From the NCBI GenBank assembly GCA_947846985.1, contig CANTUZ010000004.1, positions 49,391,672-49,455,671 on the forward strand: a DNA stretch of 64,000 bases, read 5' to 3'. Source of the DNA: Fratercula arctica. Its lineage: Eukaryota; Chordata; Aves; Charadriiformes; Alcidae. The first letter of the stretch is position 1. Every line of letters begins with the position of its first letter. Below, in pieces: positions 1 through 11,961 of this stretch. The translations under genes and the position numbers were made by a program. Below the pieces are notes generated by a model. That model ran no database searches. It saw nothing but the letters and a program-made list of their open reading frames with translations, and was not told the DNA's origin.

Positions 1-399
1 TGTCAGTAAAAGTATGGAGGCATCATCCTACAGAGTTATCTTAGGAAGATTAAAATCTATACTGTCACTATCTTGATTTTCAGTTTATCTAATAAAAAGA
101 CTTTGAGTCTGTTAAGTCCTGTTTCCCTAGATCAGTTGTTCTCCATGTATAAGAGCGTAACCTGGAAGAAGTATGGACAGCGTAGTGGATTGTCTCACTA
201 CCTGAGGCTCTTAAGGTTGCCATGTGCCCTTCTACAAAGTTGGCTGTCCTTGAGAGTAAATTTGCATGAGTCACTGGCATGTAAATGGACACTATTCCAT
301 GTGCTGGCAAACATGACTTGTGACTCAGTTCCCTACGTGGATATAGCATGGCTTAGGCATACCTGAAACTCAGTTGTTTTTTTTTCCTGTCTTCAACAG
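1..399 (+). other. TACC3: Last intron of TACC3 (3' part)
   Basis: This stretch precedes the terminal TACC3 exon and ends in a good acceptor. A T-rich tract of about 15 bases at 376-390 is followed by CTTCAACAG at 391-399. The intron's donor lies to the left of the window. Overlapping open frames on both strands (97 and 86 codons) show no domain and start inside the intron, so I treat them as chance ORFs. The intron call rests on the exon that follows it. Confidence 0.8.
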
Positions 400-465
400 A
401 CTAAAGAAAATGATGAACTGACGAAAATCTGTGATGACTTGATCTTGAAGATGGAAAAAATTTGA
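400..465 (+). CDS. TACC3: TACC3 terminal coding exon (C-terminal 21 residues and stop)
   Basis: This exon encodes the end of a transforming acidic coiled-coil protein. TACC proteins bind the ch-TOG/XMAP215 microtubule polymerase and, for TACC3, clathrin and Aurora A, and they act at centrosomes and spindle microtubules. Directly visible are a polypyrimidine tract with an AG acceptor at 398-399, then a 22-codon open frame ending in TGA at 463-465. The frame contains ELTKICDDL and ends KMEKI. That heptad-like tail is the conserved end of the TACC coiled-coil domain. The acidic DD and the MEKI ending fit TACC3 better than TACC1 or TACC2, whose tails end differently as I recall them. The rest of the gene lies to the left. 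Phase 0 is assumed because it yields the family tail. Downstream polyadenylation signals confirm that this is the last exon. Paralogue assignment is from memory of the family, not from a search. Confidence 0.88.
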   Translation, partial: TKENDELTKICDDLILKMEKI

Positions 466-552
466 TAGCTTAACTGTCTTGTAAATATGTCCAGTCTGAC
501 TTCCTGTCTTGTGTGTTCACTCGCTTTTTTTAATTGTGTATGTGCGGAGAAA

Positions 553-558
553 AATAAA
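553..558 (+). terminator. Polyadenylation signal 1 of TACC3
   Basis: A canonical AATAAA lies 88 bases after the stop codon. It is followed by a T- and GT-rich stretch (about 570-600) that could serve as the downstream element. This is probably the main site for a short 3' UTR. Confidence 0.7.
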
Positions 559-613
559 ACTCAAGTTGCACTTGTCTTGCCTGTTATTGGCTGTATCTTC
601 TGTAGAAAATTTC

Positions 614-619
614 AATAAA
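614..619 (+). terminator. Polyadenylation signal 2 of TACC3
   Basis: A second AATAAA sits 61 bases after the first. It is embedded in nearly the same context (AATAAACTCAAGTTT against AATAAAACTCAAGTT), which suggests a small local duplication of the signal. Confidence 0.55.
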
Positions 620-851
620 CTCAAGTTTGGTTGCCACTTCCAGTAGGTAGCAGTGTCTTGCATAATACTTTCACATGTCACTCAAAGGAAAAACTTAGTT
701 GTCTCACCCTCAGTCTTTTCCCTGTGTAAGAACACCAAGGTTCTGTACTCATGACCTGGCTTTGCTAGTGAGGGTCAGGATGGGTCATTGTTGCTACTGT
801 GCTCTTCCTGCTGTCTCATTTAATCAAAACATTCCAGAGTTACAAGACTGC

Positions 852-857
852 AATAAA
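852..857 (+). terminator. Polyadenylation signal 3 of TACC3 (distal)
   Basis: A third sense AATAAA is followed about 75 bases later by a strongly GT/T-rich tract, the arrangement expected for a distal cleavage site. Whether it is used cannot be told from sequence. Confidence 0.45.
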
Positions 858-3800
858 ACTTGACCTTTCGCAAATGCTAAAAAGTATTTAATGATGTTAA
901 AAAAAAAAAAAAATTTGGAACTTCAGTTGTGGTTTGGTTGTGTGGTGTTTTGTTTGTTTTTTTTTTCTTTAAGAGGAGCTGGATTGACCCTGCTTTTGTC
1001 AACAAGCCCAGCAGAGTACTGAATAGCAGGATAGATTGCTTGCTACTCTGTCTCCAGTATTTTTTTTTTTGATGTTGCTAGTCTGTCCCATGCTGCTGAC
1101 TTTCTAGTCACCACTCAAACCCCCTGCCAGTTGCCTTAATGGAAAGCCTCGAGAGGTATAGGCTGCAGGTCACAGGTTCTGATGAAGTCAGCTTTAATGA
1201 GGGCAACAGCAGACATCTCAGATAAGTGGTTATTATCTAACACACATTAACAGGATTGTCTCATTGCAAGCTACAGCTTTTCATTTCTAGTATTACTGGG
1301 AGGTCATTCCCTCACTTGCCTGACTAGTAGCTGGGCCTTCCTCTCAGGAGAGCTGTTGCTGCTAGGGATGCTCTTAGCTGTACTTGGAACCCTTCCCTTA
1401 TATGTGAGGGTAGTCACCCAGGGCAGGTGGAAAAAGGAGTAGCAGGGCTGAGGAGTCTGAAGTCTACTCCTCAGTTAGGTAGCTACAGCTCAGTATTGTT
1501 ATATGTGTATCGGCAACTATATGTGGGGTTTTCTTTCATTTCTGCACTGAGAGTGTCAGTATGACATCAGTAGCAACAATACTGAGTTGTGCTGCTGTAT
1601 TTTTTTTTTCAGTTATAGCTTAGGAAATTTCCAGAGCAACAGAGAAAAAATTAGTCCATGAACACAGTGTACCAAAACAAAATTAACTCCCTGCCTCAAC
1701 TTCAGATAGCAGGGATTACTCAAGGCTGTGTCTTGGGATGTTCCTTTGTATAGACTGAACTATACGCATGAGAAATCTTGTATTTGGTCTGATTTGTGAA
1801 CTGCCTTGCCCTTGTGTGTTTAATTATGGGAACTGATTTCTGTTAAAGTCCTCAAAGAGTACTGAGGTTGCAGGCTGATGTTAGCCTACAATTAGATACA
1901 GTTCAGTGTAATACCACAAAGGTTAGACCTGCTCTTTCCACCCTGCTCACCACCGTGGTGTGATGAGCTGGACAAACTGGTCTAAAGGAAAGGATGTTGA
2001 CTGGATGAAACTGCTGTTTTGCAGTGGATCAGTGTGCTGTGCAGGTTCACTATGTACATCTTGCACAAAAAGAGGGATAGAAAAGGGCAGAGCGCTTCAG
2101 CAGAACCCCTGGGTAGATTAATGCAAAGCTGAACGTGCATTATTCACTTTATAAACTTGCATTAGTAGGGATAAGCCTGCAATGCTAAATCTTCCCACAA
2201 GATGCAGCTGCTGCTCTTTGAAATGCTGGCTGTTCTAGACTGGGCTGTGCCTCAGCATGTTGCAGTGGTGGAGATTGTCCCTCTTTGCTGTAGTTGTGCT
2301 TAATGCTAGTAAGACAATTTTTTTCATAGATTCCTCTTGGAAAGCACAAAGAGCTGCGAAGTGACGTATGCCAACAGACTGCATGTTAATAGCGAAAATG
2401 CTAGTTTTTGTGCTATAAGTGCCAAAGTGTACTTTGCCCTGTGTGTGCCTTTAGACAACTGCTGCATAAAGGAGCACTGGGGTCTTCCTCCCCTTCCTTT
2501 ATTCTTCCAGGGTGAAATGGCTATTATTCCCTCTGGTTTTTTACTGTTTCGCAGAATATCTCTGGGTGAATATTTGCTCGGTGAAGGGAAGAGAGCTGCT
2601 GGGTGGAGAAGGGAGGAGACTTTCAACCTATTTTCTTCTGTTGCTCGAATATAGCAGCCTTACAGACAACCCGTCCCCAGCCTGCTGATGGGGGCGGATA
2701 CAGAAGTTGTCATCCAGTAGAGACCGGCACACCAGATACAGGTGCTATGGCACTGTTGGTACCTGACAATTCTCATTGAATCTGATATCACACGTTATCA
2801 AGAATTACCCCTTGTGTGGCCAGTTATTGCCTGTTGATATTAGATAATGGAAATTGCGCTTCAGTGTAGTGATGAAAGACAGCAGCACACTGCACGTCTG
2901 CTGTAATCTGACCGCTGCCTGTGAAACCTGCCTCAGGGTTCTCCTGTTTGCTGCTTGTGTCAGTACTTACAAGAAAACTGACAGTATGTGAAAACCAACG
3001 CCTGAGCGGAGATTGCTATAAACGCCTGGGCACTGAAGAGGATGAGTGAGCAGTTTTCAAATGTGTGAGTCCCCAAGGCTTAACTTCACAGCATTACTGA
3101 GCTTTCAGCTTGGGTAACTATATTGTGCTTGCCAAAGGCTGGGGGACTGGGGGCCTCTACATTTTTAATCTGGTCAGAAGGGATGGCTTATTTTTCTCTG
3201 CAGGTGCAATCCATACCTCCAATTTAACATTCATACCATGTGTAAGAATTTAGTATTTTGTAATTCCTGGCTGAAAAGCATCATTTAAATCTTACCTTCC
3301 TTATTTTAAATGATTGTTCTTGTTATTATCCCTCTAATGCTGGACAGTCCCTGTTTACCTTTACAGCATACAATCTAGATGGCCAGATGCGCATTAATCA
3401 ACTTGTGTGAGCTATTGTGTGCAAAATACATCTGTGTTTCAGGGGGATTAGTTAGAGTATGCTTACTGAGATAAGAATCAAGCTAGTTGGTTTGGTATCT
3501 TATTGCCACTTACTGAGCCTCATCTGATGTGAATTGGTCTCTGCAAGCAGATAATAGGAGGGAGAACTGATACTGCTTGGTGCCTTTGCATGCTTGCTTG
3601 ATTTTATTTATTATTTATATGAACAATTGCTAGGTGCAGTACAAACAGAAGATGACAGTTCTTGCTCTAGACAGCTGTTCCAGTTCAAGTATGTGGGAGG
3701 ACGCATTTTATTTCAGAGCCTATCGGGGTGGATCAAAGGTACTGAACCTGCTTGCGTGATCTAACAGCATTGGTGTGTTTAGATCAAGGGCTTCCACAGG

Positions 3801-6299
3801 TCTGTGCTTTTAACACCTTTTCATGGCATTTCTTGGGAGCTCCAGAGAGTCTTCAGGATACACATCTGCCCTTGGACTCTTCTCGACCGTACTACCACAC
3901 AGGCAATCTCTGCCATATACCTGTGCTGATGTTGGTCAATCTCTCTTGTAATGGGACTTTTTCTTCTCTCAGACTTCCAAAGCAAACATAACTGTGTAGT
4001 CTTGCCTACACGGTCCAAAGTCACTTCCTTTCCAGCCATTTCCACTCCTGTTCCACCAAAACCAGTTTTCAGCAGAACGTTCACCATGGTCCAAGTACAG
4101 ATTTTAGTCTCTTGCATAGTTAAAGACTTCGGTTCAGAAGCCATGACTTAAACCCTGCTGGATGCAGGGAGTGCCTCCAGATTAATCCTAGAGTCAGTGG
4201 ATTGGATTCTGGCCAACTTTCTAGTCCTTTTGCACTACTCTGACAGCAGAAAGTAATTGAAGAAATGTCATAGTTTGACAAGAGGGAGTTTCAACAGAGT
4301 CATCTCAGTGTGAAACTGGAACCAGGCAAAGGCTGAAGCAAACCGTGACTTCAGCTGGACGTCTAAACATCCAGCTTCACTTCTAAGGTTACAATTTATA
4401 CCTCTAAAGCAGGTATAACTAATTTTTCCCCCTCCCTGTTGTAAAAAATTTAAGTTGTACAGAAGAAAACCAGAAAAATAATGGACTACCTCCTATTCTT
4501 CCTCAGTTTGGAGGATAGATTTATTACCTGAACCAGCAAACAATGGAACGTTTTAAAGCAGAAAGGGCAAATTAATACTGTTTTTCCATTAGAAAATAAA
4601 CTTATAAGGCATTTAACTTCAGCATGCTGTCTTTGGCTGTGACGGGCTCTCCATCTTTTCAGAAGTCATTAGATGATGACATGACTAATCTTTTTATGGT
4701 TTTGAAAGACCCCTGTGGTTTTGACTCTGTCAAATGGATCAGTCACAGCATCTACTTTCTCACATATTTCCTTTCCTTTCCTTTCCAGTATGCCTAATGC
4801 AGACAAACTAAATCCTCTGCAGGAGTGAAGTGGAAGGAAGTTCCTCACAAGTTTTGTCCTATTTTTAATGATAGTGCCAGTAAAATCAACTGCAGTTTAC
4901 ACCAGTATTTGCTTTTCAGTGCTTGCTGCCATGTTTGTGCCCGTGATGTCTTGCTGCCTGAACGTCTCTAGTAGTTTGCAGACTCAGAACCTGTGTCAGA
5001 CCCTGATTTTTCTCTCTGGTGGGAGAGTTTCCCAGTGGTGAAGTTCTGCTGTCCTTAAGAGGGTGATGGTGTCACTTTATCCAGCTATACAGAGTCTCTC
5101 CTGGCTCTTGGTGTGCGAGAGGACAGTCCCTTGGCTAGTGTCACCTGTCAGAGTGCTGTAAGAGTTGATGGAGTTGGGGAACAGCTTGTCTGACTACGGT
5201 TGTATGATAGGTCTCAGTGGCCCAGAAGCAGCTGTGACTGTTTAATGGGGCTAACACATGTTACGGGTTGCAGCAGAGCACCAAGTGTGCTCACATGTGT
5301 CGTGTGGCTTGTTAGGCTTGAGGAAAGAGTCACTGGGGACACAAACACGTGGTGGATCTTCCTCCCTGCATCTCTTCAAATCCACGTAGGCTTGCAGTGC
5401 AAGACTGGGGGGAAGGCATTCAGACCCTTCCAATACTCGCTTCTCTGTTGTCTTAGTTCCAAACCTGATGTCTAAGTCCTTTCGTACAATGCCAGGGGCG
5501 ACTTCAGACTCTTCTGGAGGAAATAATGTCGGGATGGTATGGACCTATCTAATGAATCATTTAAACTTTTTCTTCTCTTTCAGTTCTCCAAGCTTGCTGA
5601 GCAATATAGTACCCTGGAGCCCAGTTAACTGCTTTAGTTTTCACTTTTTCATTTCTTTTAATGTCCTAAAAATAAGATTGCTTTCTGTCGTCTGATTTAA
5701 CTTGGTCCTTAAAGAAATAGTTTCCCTGCAGTGCCATGTAATTTTTTTTTTTTTTTTTAGTTTTTCTAAATCAAGAGCCTACATCACTCCTTCCCAGCAC
5801 AAGCAAATGTGCTTCTCAAATTCAATCAACCCATTTCCTTTTGTACAAGTTCTTCAAGCCAGTTTGCCCTGGGGAATGCACCAGCCAAAAAGAGAACAAA
5901 GCTAACAGAAAGGTGATGCTGGCTTTGGGGACCAAGCAGCACATATTAATCAGTGTGAAAGAGCTGTATGTCCCAGAAGGCAAGAGGGTGCCAGTTGGGC
6001 CCCAGTGGTGCAAGAATACAAATGTTTTAACATGAATTTCTTGTCTGGGATTTTTCCCCAGTTTAAGTGAACAGGTACCATTAGGGAAAATAAAACCACC
6101 ACCATTGGATGGTAGATCCAGGAACTGAACATTTTTTGGGAACTTAGTTATGCAACGTTTCATCATGCAGAAAGTTCCACTGTTTGTCTGCCTTTTGGCA
6201 TTTAAAACAACATCCCCTGCCTTCCTTTCCATTAGCAAACCAAACAGGACTGCATTTAGGAGGCAAGCGACAAGCGTTACCCTGGCTTGCCCCGAGGAG

Positions 6300-6660
6300 T
6301 TGTGTGGGGGCCTGTGCCCAACAGCTGATAATTTTATTTATAATCGTGGCGCCACGATTCGCCATTCTGTTTGAAAGCATCATCGGTATGACAAGGGAGA
6401 GCTATGTTTGGGTTGGAAGAGAGGTAAATGCTGGTCTAAAAATAGATGCTCAGCCTAGCTCCTAAACTGTGCTCCGCAAAGCTGGGGAGGCAGGGATGCA
6501 ACAGCTGCTTTGTTTTCCCAATGACGGTATCATCTGCTGCTACCCTGATTTTATTGCTGCTATTCACCATGGCCCCCAGAGCCTCGATGCAGAAAGTCAT
6601 CGGCTATAATCCATAATATCAATCAATCATGTTGTTTACTGGATCTTGCAGTAAAGATGG
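6300..6660. promoter_or_regulatory. Candidate conserved regulatory block with palindrome and homeodomain-type sites
   Basis: This block combines several features that are denser than in the flanks. They are TTTATTTATAA (CDX/HOX-type) at about 6334, the perfect GC-centred palindrome at 6342-6359, and ATCAATCAATCATG (PBX/HOX-like, repeated ATCA) at about 6620. It sits about 6 kb beyond the end of TACC3 and contains no repeat. Enhancer function is inference only; no promoter or coding potential is visible. Confidence 0.2.
6342..6359. repeat. Perfect 18-bp palindrome
   Basis: AATCGTGGC is followed immediately by its exact reverse complement GCCACGATT, with no loop, so the two half-sites abut. 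The centre GTGGCGCCAC contains the 8-bp symmetric core TGGCGCCA, which resembles an E2F-type core and holds three CpG-containing steps in otherwise CpG-poor DNA. It could be a dimeric transcription-factor site. It is not part of a recognised transposon end. Confidence 0.9.
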
Positions 6661-6679
6661 GGTTTAGTCCATTGCAGAG

Positions 6680-6785
6680 TAAAGTGGTCTAGGTGATGGG
6701 AGCTGAATTTGAGTGCTGGGCTCTAAGTGGTAGCGTGCTCTTGGAGAAACCACATGGGTGCTCTGCGCCTCTGTTTCCACAGTGG
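6680..6785 (+). mobile_element. Probable MIR-type SINE relic
   Basis: A degraded run resembles the MIR core. TGCTCTTGGAGAAACCAC recalls the family's conserved segment on a lagging-cytosine motif, and CTCTGCGCCTCTGTTTCCAC recalls the segment that follows. It lies directly upstream of a CR1 tail. Divergence is high, so this is a tentative call made by eye. Confidence 0.45.
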
Positions 6786-6805
6786 TGGCTAGAGATGAAC
6801 AGTGT

Positions 6806-6900
6806 GCAACCTGCTCTAAGATGACCCTGCTCTGGCAGGGGGGTTGGACTAGATGATCTCCAGAGGTCCCTTCCAACCCTATGGTTCTATGATTCTATGA
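6806..6900 (+). mobile_element. CR1 LINE, 3' end only (5' truncated)
   Basis: This is the characteristic CR1 tail in plus orientation. It reads AACCTGCTCTAAGATGACCC, then GGTTGGACTAGATGATCTCC, then AGGTCCCTTCCAACCCTATG, and ends in the short terminal repeat TTCTATGATTCTATGA. CR1 elements are usually severely 5' truncated and end in an 8-bp tandem repeat of this kind, as seen here. No protein remains. It is the cleanest CR1 3' terminus in the window. Confidence 0.92.
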
Positions 6901-9900
6901 ATGTCTGCTGCTTTTGCACAACACACTTGGAGATTTTCAGTTCCAAAAGCTGTCTTACTAATATTTTCCATCTGATGGGCAGCCTGGAGCTAGCACTTCA
7001 GATTTTAGCTGCCCAGATCTCGTGATAGGAAAGCCGTTGTTCCGACAAATGAACAAATTAACAATGAAGCATCACATCTGGTTGAAAAATCTCTGCTGCA
7101 GTTTCTATGGAGATTTCTGTAAATAAATAAAATGCTTTCCAAAACAGTGTTTTGATCAGCAGTTTTTTCCAAACAATGGAACTTATATCTGGGTCCCAAA
7201 TCTGAAATCTCCAGCCGAGATCTAGTCCTGCTGGAATCCAGGATATCAGGGCCGGAGGATTTGCTGTGGGTTTAACTCTTTAATGTAGATGATGTATTCT
7301 TCCAAATAGAAACCAGATTTAAACTGATCTGTCACTTTTTGCATTACCCATGACAATCGATGTAGGAGCTGCCTCTGTTCATAGTGCAACAGTACCTCTG
7401 AACCAGGCAGCTCAGTAAACATCACCCGTTTATAATGAGAAAAATGTGCTGCTTCTAAATAAAAACGGAAACAGTCCCATGTTTTCTGTAAAATAAGGGC
7501 TTCAAAGTAGTCTGCAAGTGGTGGCCGCTGTTAAGGCCCCGAGCGGTCAGTGCTTGGGGCAAGGCAGAGGCACTTCGTGGGCATCCCCGAGGACTGGCCA
7601 TTGCAGAGCTCGCAGCAGCTGGTGCATTATCACGCACCGTTTATTTAGATGGCACCGACAAACCCATTGCTCAAACCCATGACATTCCAATACTTGGAGT
7701 GACTCAACCTGAGCACTGGCTGTTATTAACCTCTTTCTGATGCCCAAGGTCCTTCCGGAGACAATTATGCAAGGCAGAGCCTGGAGTCAGTTTGTCTGCC
7801 AGTGATCTGTTACTCATTCCTCCCCTCATCTTTTACCATAAAGACCATCTGAGGAGCCCTGGGAAAGGGCTTGTGCTTTCGGCTTAGATAATGCCGGAGT
7901 GCAGAGGCTGAAGGAGGATGCTGGTGGTGACACCAGCTGGTGATGTGGGACGAGGTGACTGAGAAATGTGTCACTGATCAATAACTGGACCAGGTGTGAA
8001 TGTACCATAAAATGTCCTTGGCATGGACAGAGAATATTACACCCATCCAGACTGCACAAAAAAAAAAAATAGGAAGTATCTGTGTATACTTGGGAGTAAA
8101 CGTTGGTTGTGTTTGGCTGGCTCCTGAAAGGGAGAGTCCCATCTGGAAGGAAATGAGTCTCCCAGTGCTGTTTGGAGTTAGGGGTACTTAATCTTAATTT
8201 CCAGGATTAGGTCTAATCTGAGCATCCGTGCTAATCTGAGCAGGAAAAGAACTGCAATTGGAAATGTTGGCAGTGTATTTGTCTTTTTCTGTTTACATGT
8301 GTCTATTTATAGGTATATGTGTGTCCATATGTATATGCACATCTCTATAAGTTTCACTCCTTGCTTTCTGATCAGAGCTTCCTAGGACATCGGCAGCAGA
8401 TGATGTGTACATATGTCTGTTGGGGAGCACAGCTAAGGGTTGTTTTTAGTATCCATCTATTCACTTTTATCCCAGCTCTAGCTGGGCAAGCTGCCACTTG
8501 TTACAGCAAGTGTTATGCAGAGCTGGAGCTGGTGGTTCCTGGTATCCTTGTTGGGGGATCTACGAGGATGAGGCTGGCTGCAGAGAATTGACTACTCCCC
8601 CTTGCACAAGAAACTTAACTCACTCAAAATAGAGATCGTCGAAGCCGTATGTGAGAAATAGGCGTGCCACCTTTTATTGCTTGATAACTAGAGTCAGGGT
8701 CTAACTGTCCTGTGGGCTTATACGGGTGGCCGAGGTTCTTGACCCTAGAGGTGATACCCAAAGTCTTCGTGTGCTGAAAGCCACCAGCCTTGAGCCATGT
8801 GCTGTGGAGAAGAGGAGAGTAGTTCACAGGAAGGCGATGATAACTTTATCTCAGAGGTCCCACTGCAAACCAGGAGCAGTCCTGTCGTGCAGCCTGGTCA
8901 CAGCTACCCATGCCCTGCACCGCTGGGGATGTGGAGTGCCCCTTGCAGCCCCCCTGGGGCTTACCAGCTTGGAGAAGTCCTGCCGTAGCTGAACAAGAGT
9001 CCCGATCCACTGACAGGAAAGCGCTTTGCATGGCTGCCAGGTGTTTTTCAGCTGATTAATGTGGATGGACCGTGAGCAAAGCAGGTAGATTGCTGTAGAC
9101 AAGGAATTAGGCTACCTGCACTGCCTGTCCAAGTGTGAAACTGCTGTGCACTTAATTACTCACTTTGCTCACAGTGATATTCAGTTTCTCAGCATTTTAA
9201 GGAATATTATTTATGGGAACTTTATCCTCCCAGCAACCAACGAAGTAATTACTTCAGACTGCGTCTTTCAGTTGGATTTTGCTGTGGTTTGTGGCTGTGA
9301 AATCCAGAGGATGTTAAAGAAATGGATAAAAGGGATTTACATTGGGGATTCTTGCAAGTAAAATGAACTCCAGCTTGGGTTTTAGTTTGATTAACAATGA
9401 GTAAAATATAAAGGAAAGGGCTGTAACCCAGAAATTGCAGGAGAAATTAACTGGGTGGGCCAATTTGAGTTTCAGGTCTTCTGGTACGGCTCAGGTGGGG
9501 TTGTGTGTCACTGTGTTAGCAGTGAGCCTGTCTCCAAGTCTAAACAAGCATGCAAAGAGGGGTCTGAGCCACGAATTCATGGTAGACGATGGTAATAGAC
9601 CCCAGAGCTCCAGGAAGGCCATTGGCAGCTGCTGTCTGTTGGACACAGGGCAGAATGAGCCAGCATGATTTTCAGCCTCTGGTCTGCAAAAGGTTGGGGC
9701 TCCATGAGAGGTAAGTACATGCTGCAAGTGGGTTTGAATTCTCCAGTTACTAGTTCACACCTGCTTTGGTGTGCTGGTGGAGGTCTGCAAATAAGAAGAG
9801 GTGAAGCCAAGATTGCTTCTTCCTCCTCCCTTTGAATAATCAAGACAAGACAGACCGAACTGCAAGGGAGTGTACCCACACCATCGCAGCAAGGTGCAGG

Positions 9901-11858
9901 AAGGTGTTAGGTTTTCGCCTTGACTGTAAAACTATATGCTCTCAACTTGCTTTATTCCCACTGCAAAAATTACAGGGCTGGGTTAGCACCAACAGAAACC
10001 AGCATCACCTCAATAATAGTGATAAATAGATCCAAGGCACGTTTCAGCACCACTCTCATGCATGGGAAGCTGGAAATCTCCTGGTGCTATAAGGTCAGAT
10101 CCTGAAAGGGATATAGACATGTTATTCTCATGGATTTTGATGGGAATGATGCACCCACTCATGACAAAAACCTGAGCTCTATTCCTCCTTTACACGCTGT
10201 GCTTTGCCCACGGGGAGATGGCAGAGTTGAGATGAACCCCTGCCGCTAAGCTGCACTCTGCTGCAATTTCTGCCTGCTGAAATACGTTTTCATATAAATT
10301 ATGATTCTAAAGGCGTCTCCAAAACTATTTATCTGAAGCGAGCTGGTGTCACTCCAGTGGAATCAAACGTTTCCTCTGGCCGAGAGCTAACCTGCCTCCC
10401 AGCTCTTTCCCCCAACGCTAAATGCACTTCTCCAGGGCAGGAGGCTGGTGTCACAGCAAATTGCCTTTCCTTTCCTTTTCATCTCCCTCATCACAGCTCT
10501 GCACATGGATCAATAGACCACTTCCAACTCTCAGCTTTCTTTTTAGGCCAGTGGAGAGATGATCTCTCCTTTACAAAGAGAACTTGGAAGGCGACACAAA
10601 AAATCCTCCTGGATTAGAGCCGCTGATGGGTCACAGCAGGAGCAGAGAATGAATCGAAGGAAGGAATTGGTAGGTTTTAAGGACTGTGACTTTTAAAGAC
10701 TGGCAGGTTGGGGCCATGTTAAAGGTGCAGAACACACACAGGACTTTTCACTCCAAATGCTCTTACCTGACTGAGGGTCTGACACGTGAGACAACGAGCT
10801 CCATGGGGTGAAATCTCAATTCTTTCCCTTCATCCTGTTCCAAGTCACATCCATCCTGACAAAAGCAACAAAGAGCCAACACCTCCTCACACAGAAATAA
10901 ATGGAGTTAAGAAACCCGCCTTGCTAGAGTAAGATAACAGCATCTTTATGAACCACAGGATGGGTCCATAGAGCCATGTGTGTCCTGGGGCACGTACTTT
11001 GCAGAGACACGGCAGGTGTCAGGGTATCTTTGTGTCCAAGAGTGGAGGAAGCCGAACTGCAGCAGTAAGGGTCCAAGGCTCTGTGTGGGCTCCAGCCCGT
11101 GTCCCCATGTCCCTGTGGCTGCCCAAAGTGCATGGTGTGTCCACGGGCAAAGGCAGTTTCTGGCAGGTGGCTCCCAGCCTGGGCAGCCTGTGTCTGCCGT
11201 GCCTGCTCTCCACAGGGAACAGACACAAGTCCTGACGCAGCCGGGGGTGAGTAAAGGTGGGTCTAGCAAGGAAGGCAGACAGCTCAGTGCCAGCCTCCTG
11301 TTACAGGTGGGAATTCACACATTTCCCGAGCCCAAGAAATTCTTGCAAATGACCTGAATTTTACTTAGACTTGGAATTTTCAAGCTTCCTAAATGAGTTC
11401 TAAGAGGCTCTCTCAGACCAAAACTTGCTGAGTGAGAGGGAGAAGTAAAACAGGGATTTTATTTCCTCCCTAATCTCCCTTTTGCAGCCACTGGTGAGGA
11501 AACAAGAAGCTTTTTTTTTTTTTTAGCTCCTTTTTTTTGCTGTCAGACTTTTCTGCTGGGAGAGAGGGTGGGATTTCTTCTTATGCTTATTGTGACTCGG
11601 GACTGTGCACACCAGCAAGTGACTGACTCTGCATAACAAATCGGAGGCGACCTGAAAAAAACGGATAAGCTGCAGTTTCTTGGAAGATCAAAAAACATAA
11701 GCTCCAAAACCTGTTTGTCTGTGTATTGACTGTTATTTCCAATTGCCAAGGAACCGCATGTGTGCTTCTGCTTTTTCAAAAGCACATTGTGTGTCTTGTT
11801 GACAGGAAGCACTTTGGCTTCTAAATACTGCCAAATAGCCGTGTCAAACAGGGAGAGA
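6901..11858. other. Intergenic DNA, no gene recognised
   Basis: No exon, RNA gene or recent transposon is apparent. Open frames up to about 125 codons (for example around 10924-11357, open on both strands in overlapping frames) lack domains. A 12-base A run is present at about 8059. The block at about 10260-10350 is AT-rich with ATAAATTATGATT and could be regulatory, but nothing decisive is visible. Confidence 0.55.
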
Positions 11859-11961
11859 TTTTCCTCTCCCTTTCCCTTCTCCTTCTCTCCTCTCTCTCTG
11901 TCCTTCTCCCCTCTTCTCCCTCTCCTTCTCCCTCCTGTCCTCTCTGCGCCTCTCTCCCTCT
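11859..11961. repeat. CT-rich low-complexity (polypyrimidine) tract
   Basis: About 100 bases are almost entirely C and T on the plus strand (purines only at a handful of positions), built from irregular CTT, CTC and CCT units. In one frame it reads as a serine/proline/leucine/phenylalanine-rich peptide, which is an artefact of composition. Homopurine-homopyrimidine tracts of this length can adopt triplex structures. Confidence 0.9.

Larger units (their letters stand above)
466..880 (+). other. TACC3: TACC3 3' untranslated region (longest supported extent)
   Basis: This region follows the TACC3 stop codon and carries three AATAAA hexamers in the sense direction. A transcript using the first would have a UTR of roughly 110 bases, and one using the third about 410 bases. 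A GT-rich tract (about 925-970) lies downstream of the last signal, as expected for a cleavage-stimulating element. The right end is an inference from the third signal. Confidence 0.6.
881..6679. other. Intergenic DNA downstream of TACC3
   Basis: I see no gene here. Open frames such as those at 2324-2654 and 5822-6238 overlap on both strands, lack domains and lack splice or promoter context. The stretch holds ordinary mixed-sequence DNA with short T or A homopolymers (for example 5742-5758). The last few hundred bases (about 6300-6660) look more structured and are described as a possible regulatory block. Confidence 0.6.

Noticed and set aside
73..366. Overlapping open frames on both strands in the TACC3 intron
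   Set aside because: They lie wholly inside an intron, have no domain and shadow each other; the acceptor at 398-399 defines the real exon.
5742..5760. T17 followed by AG as a splice acceptor
   Set aside because: No open frame or exon with a family match follows it, so it is probably a plain T homopolymer.
5822..6238. 138-codon minus-strand open frame
   Set aside because: No recognisable family, overlapping frames on the opposite strand, and no promoter or splice context; expected by chance in 64 kb.
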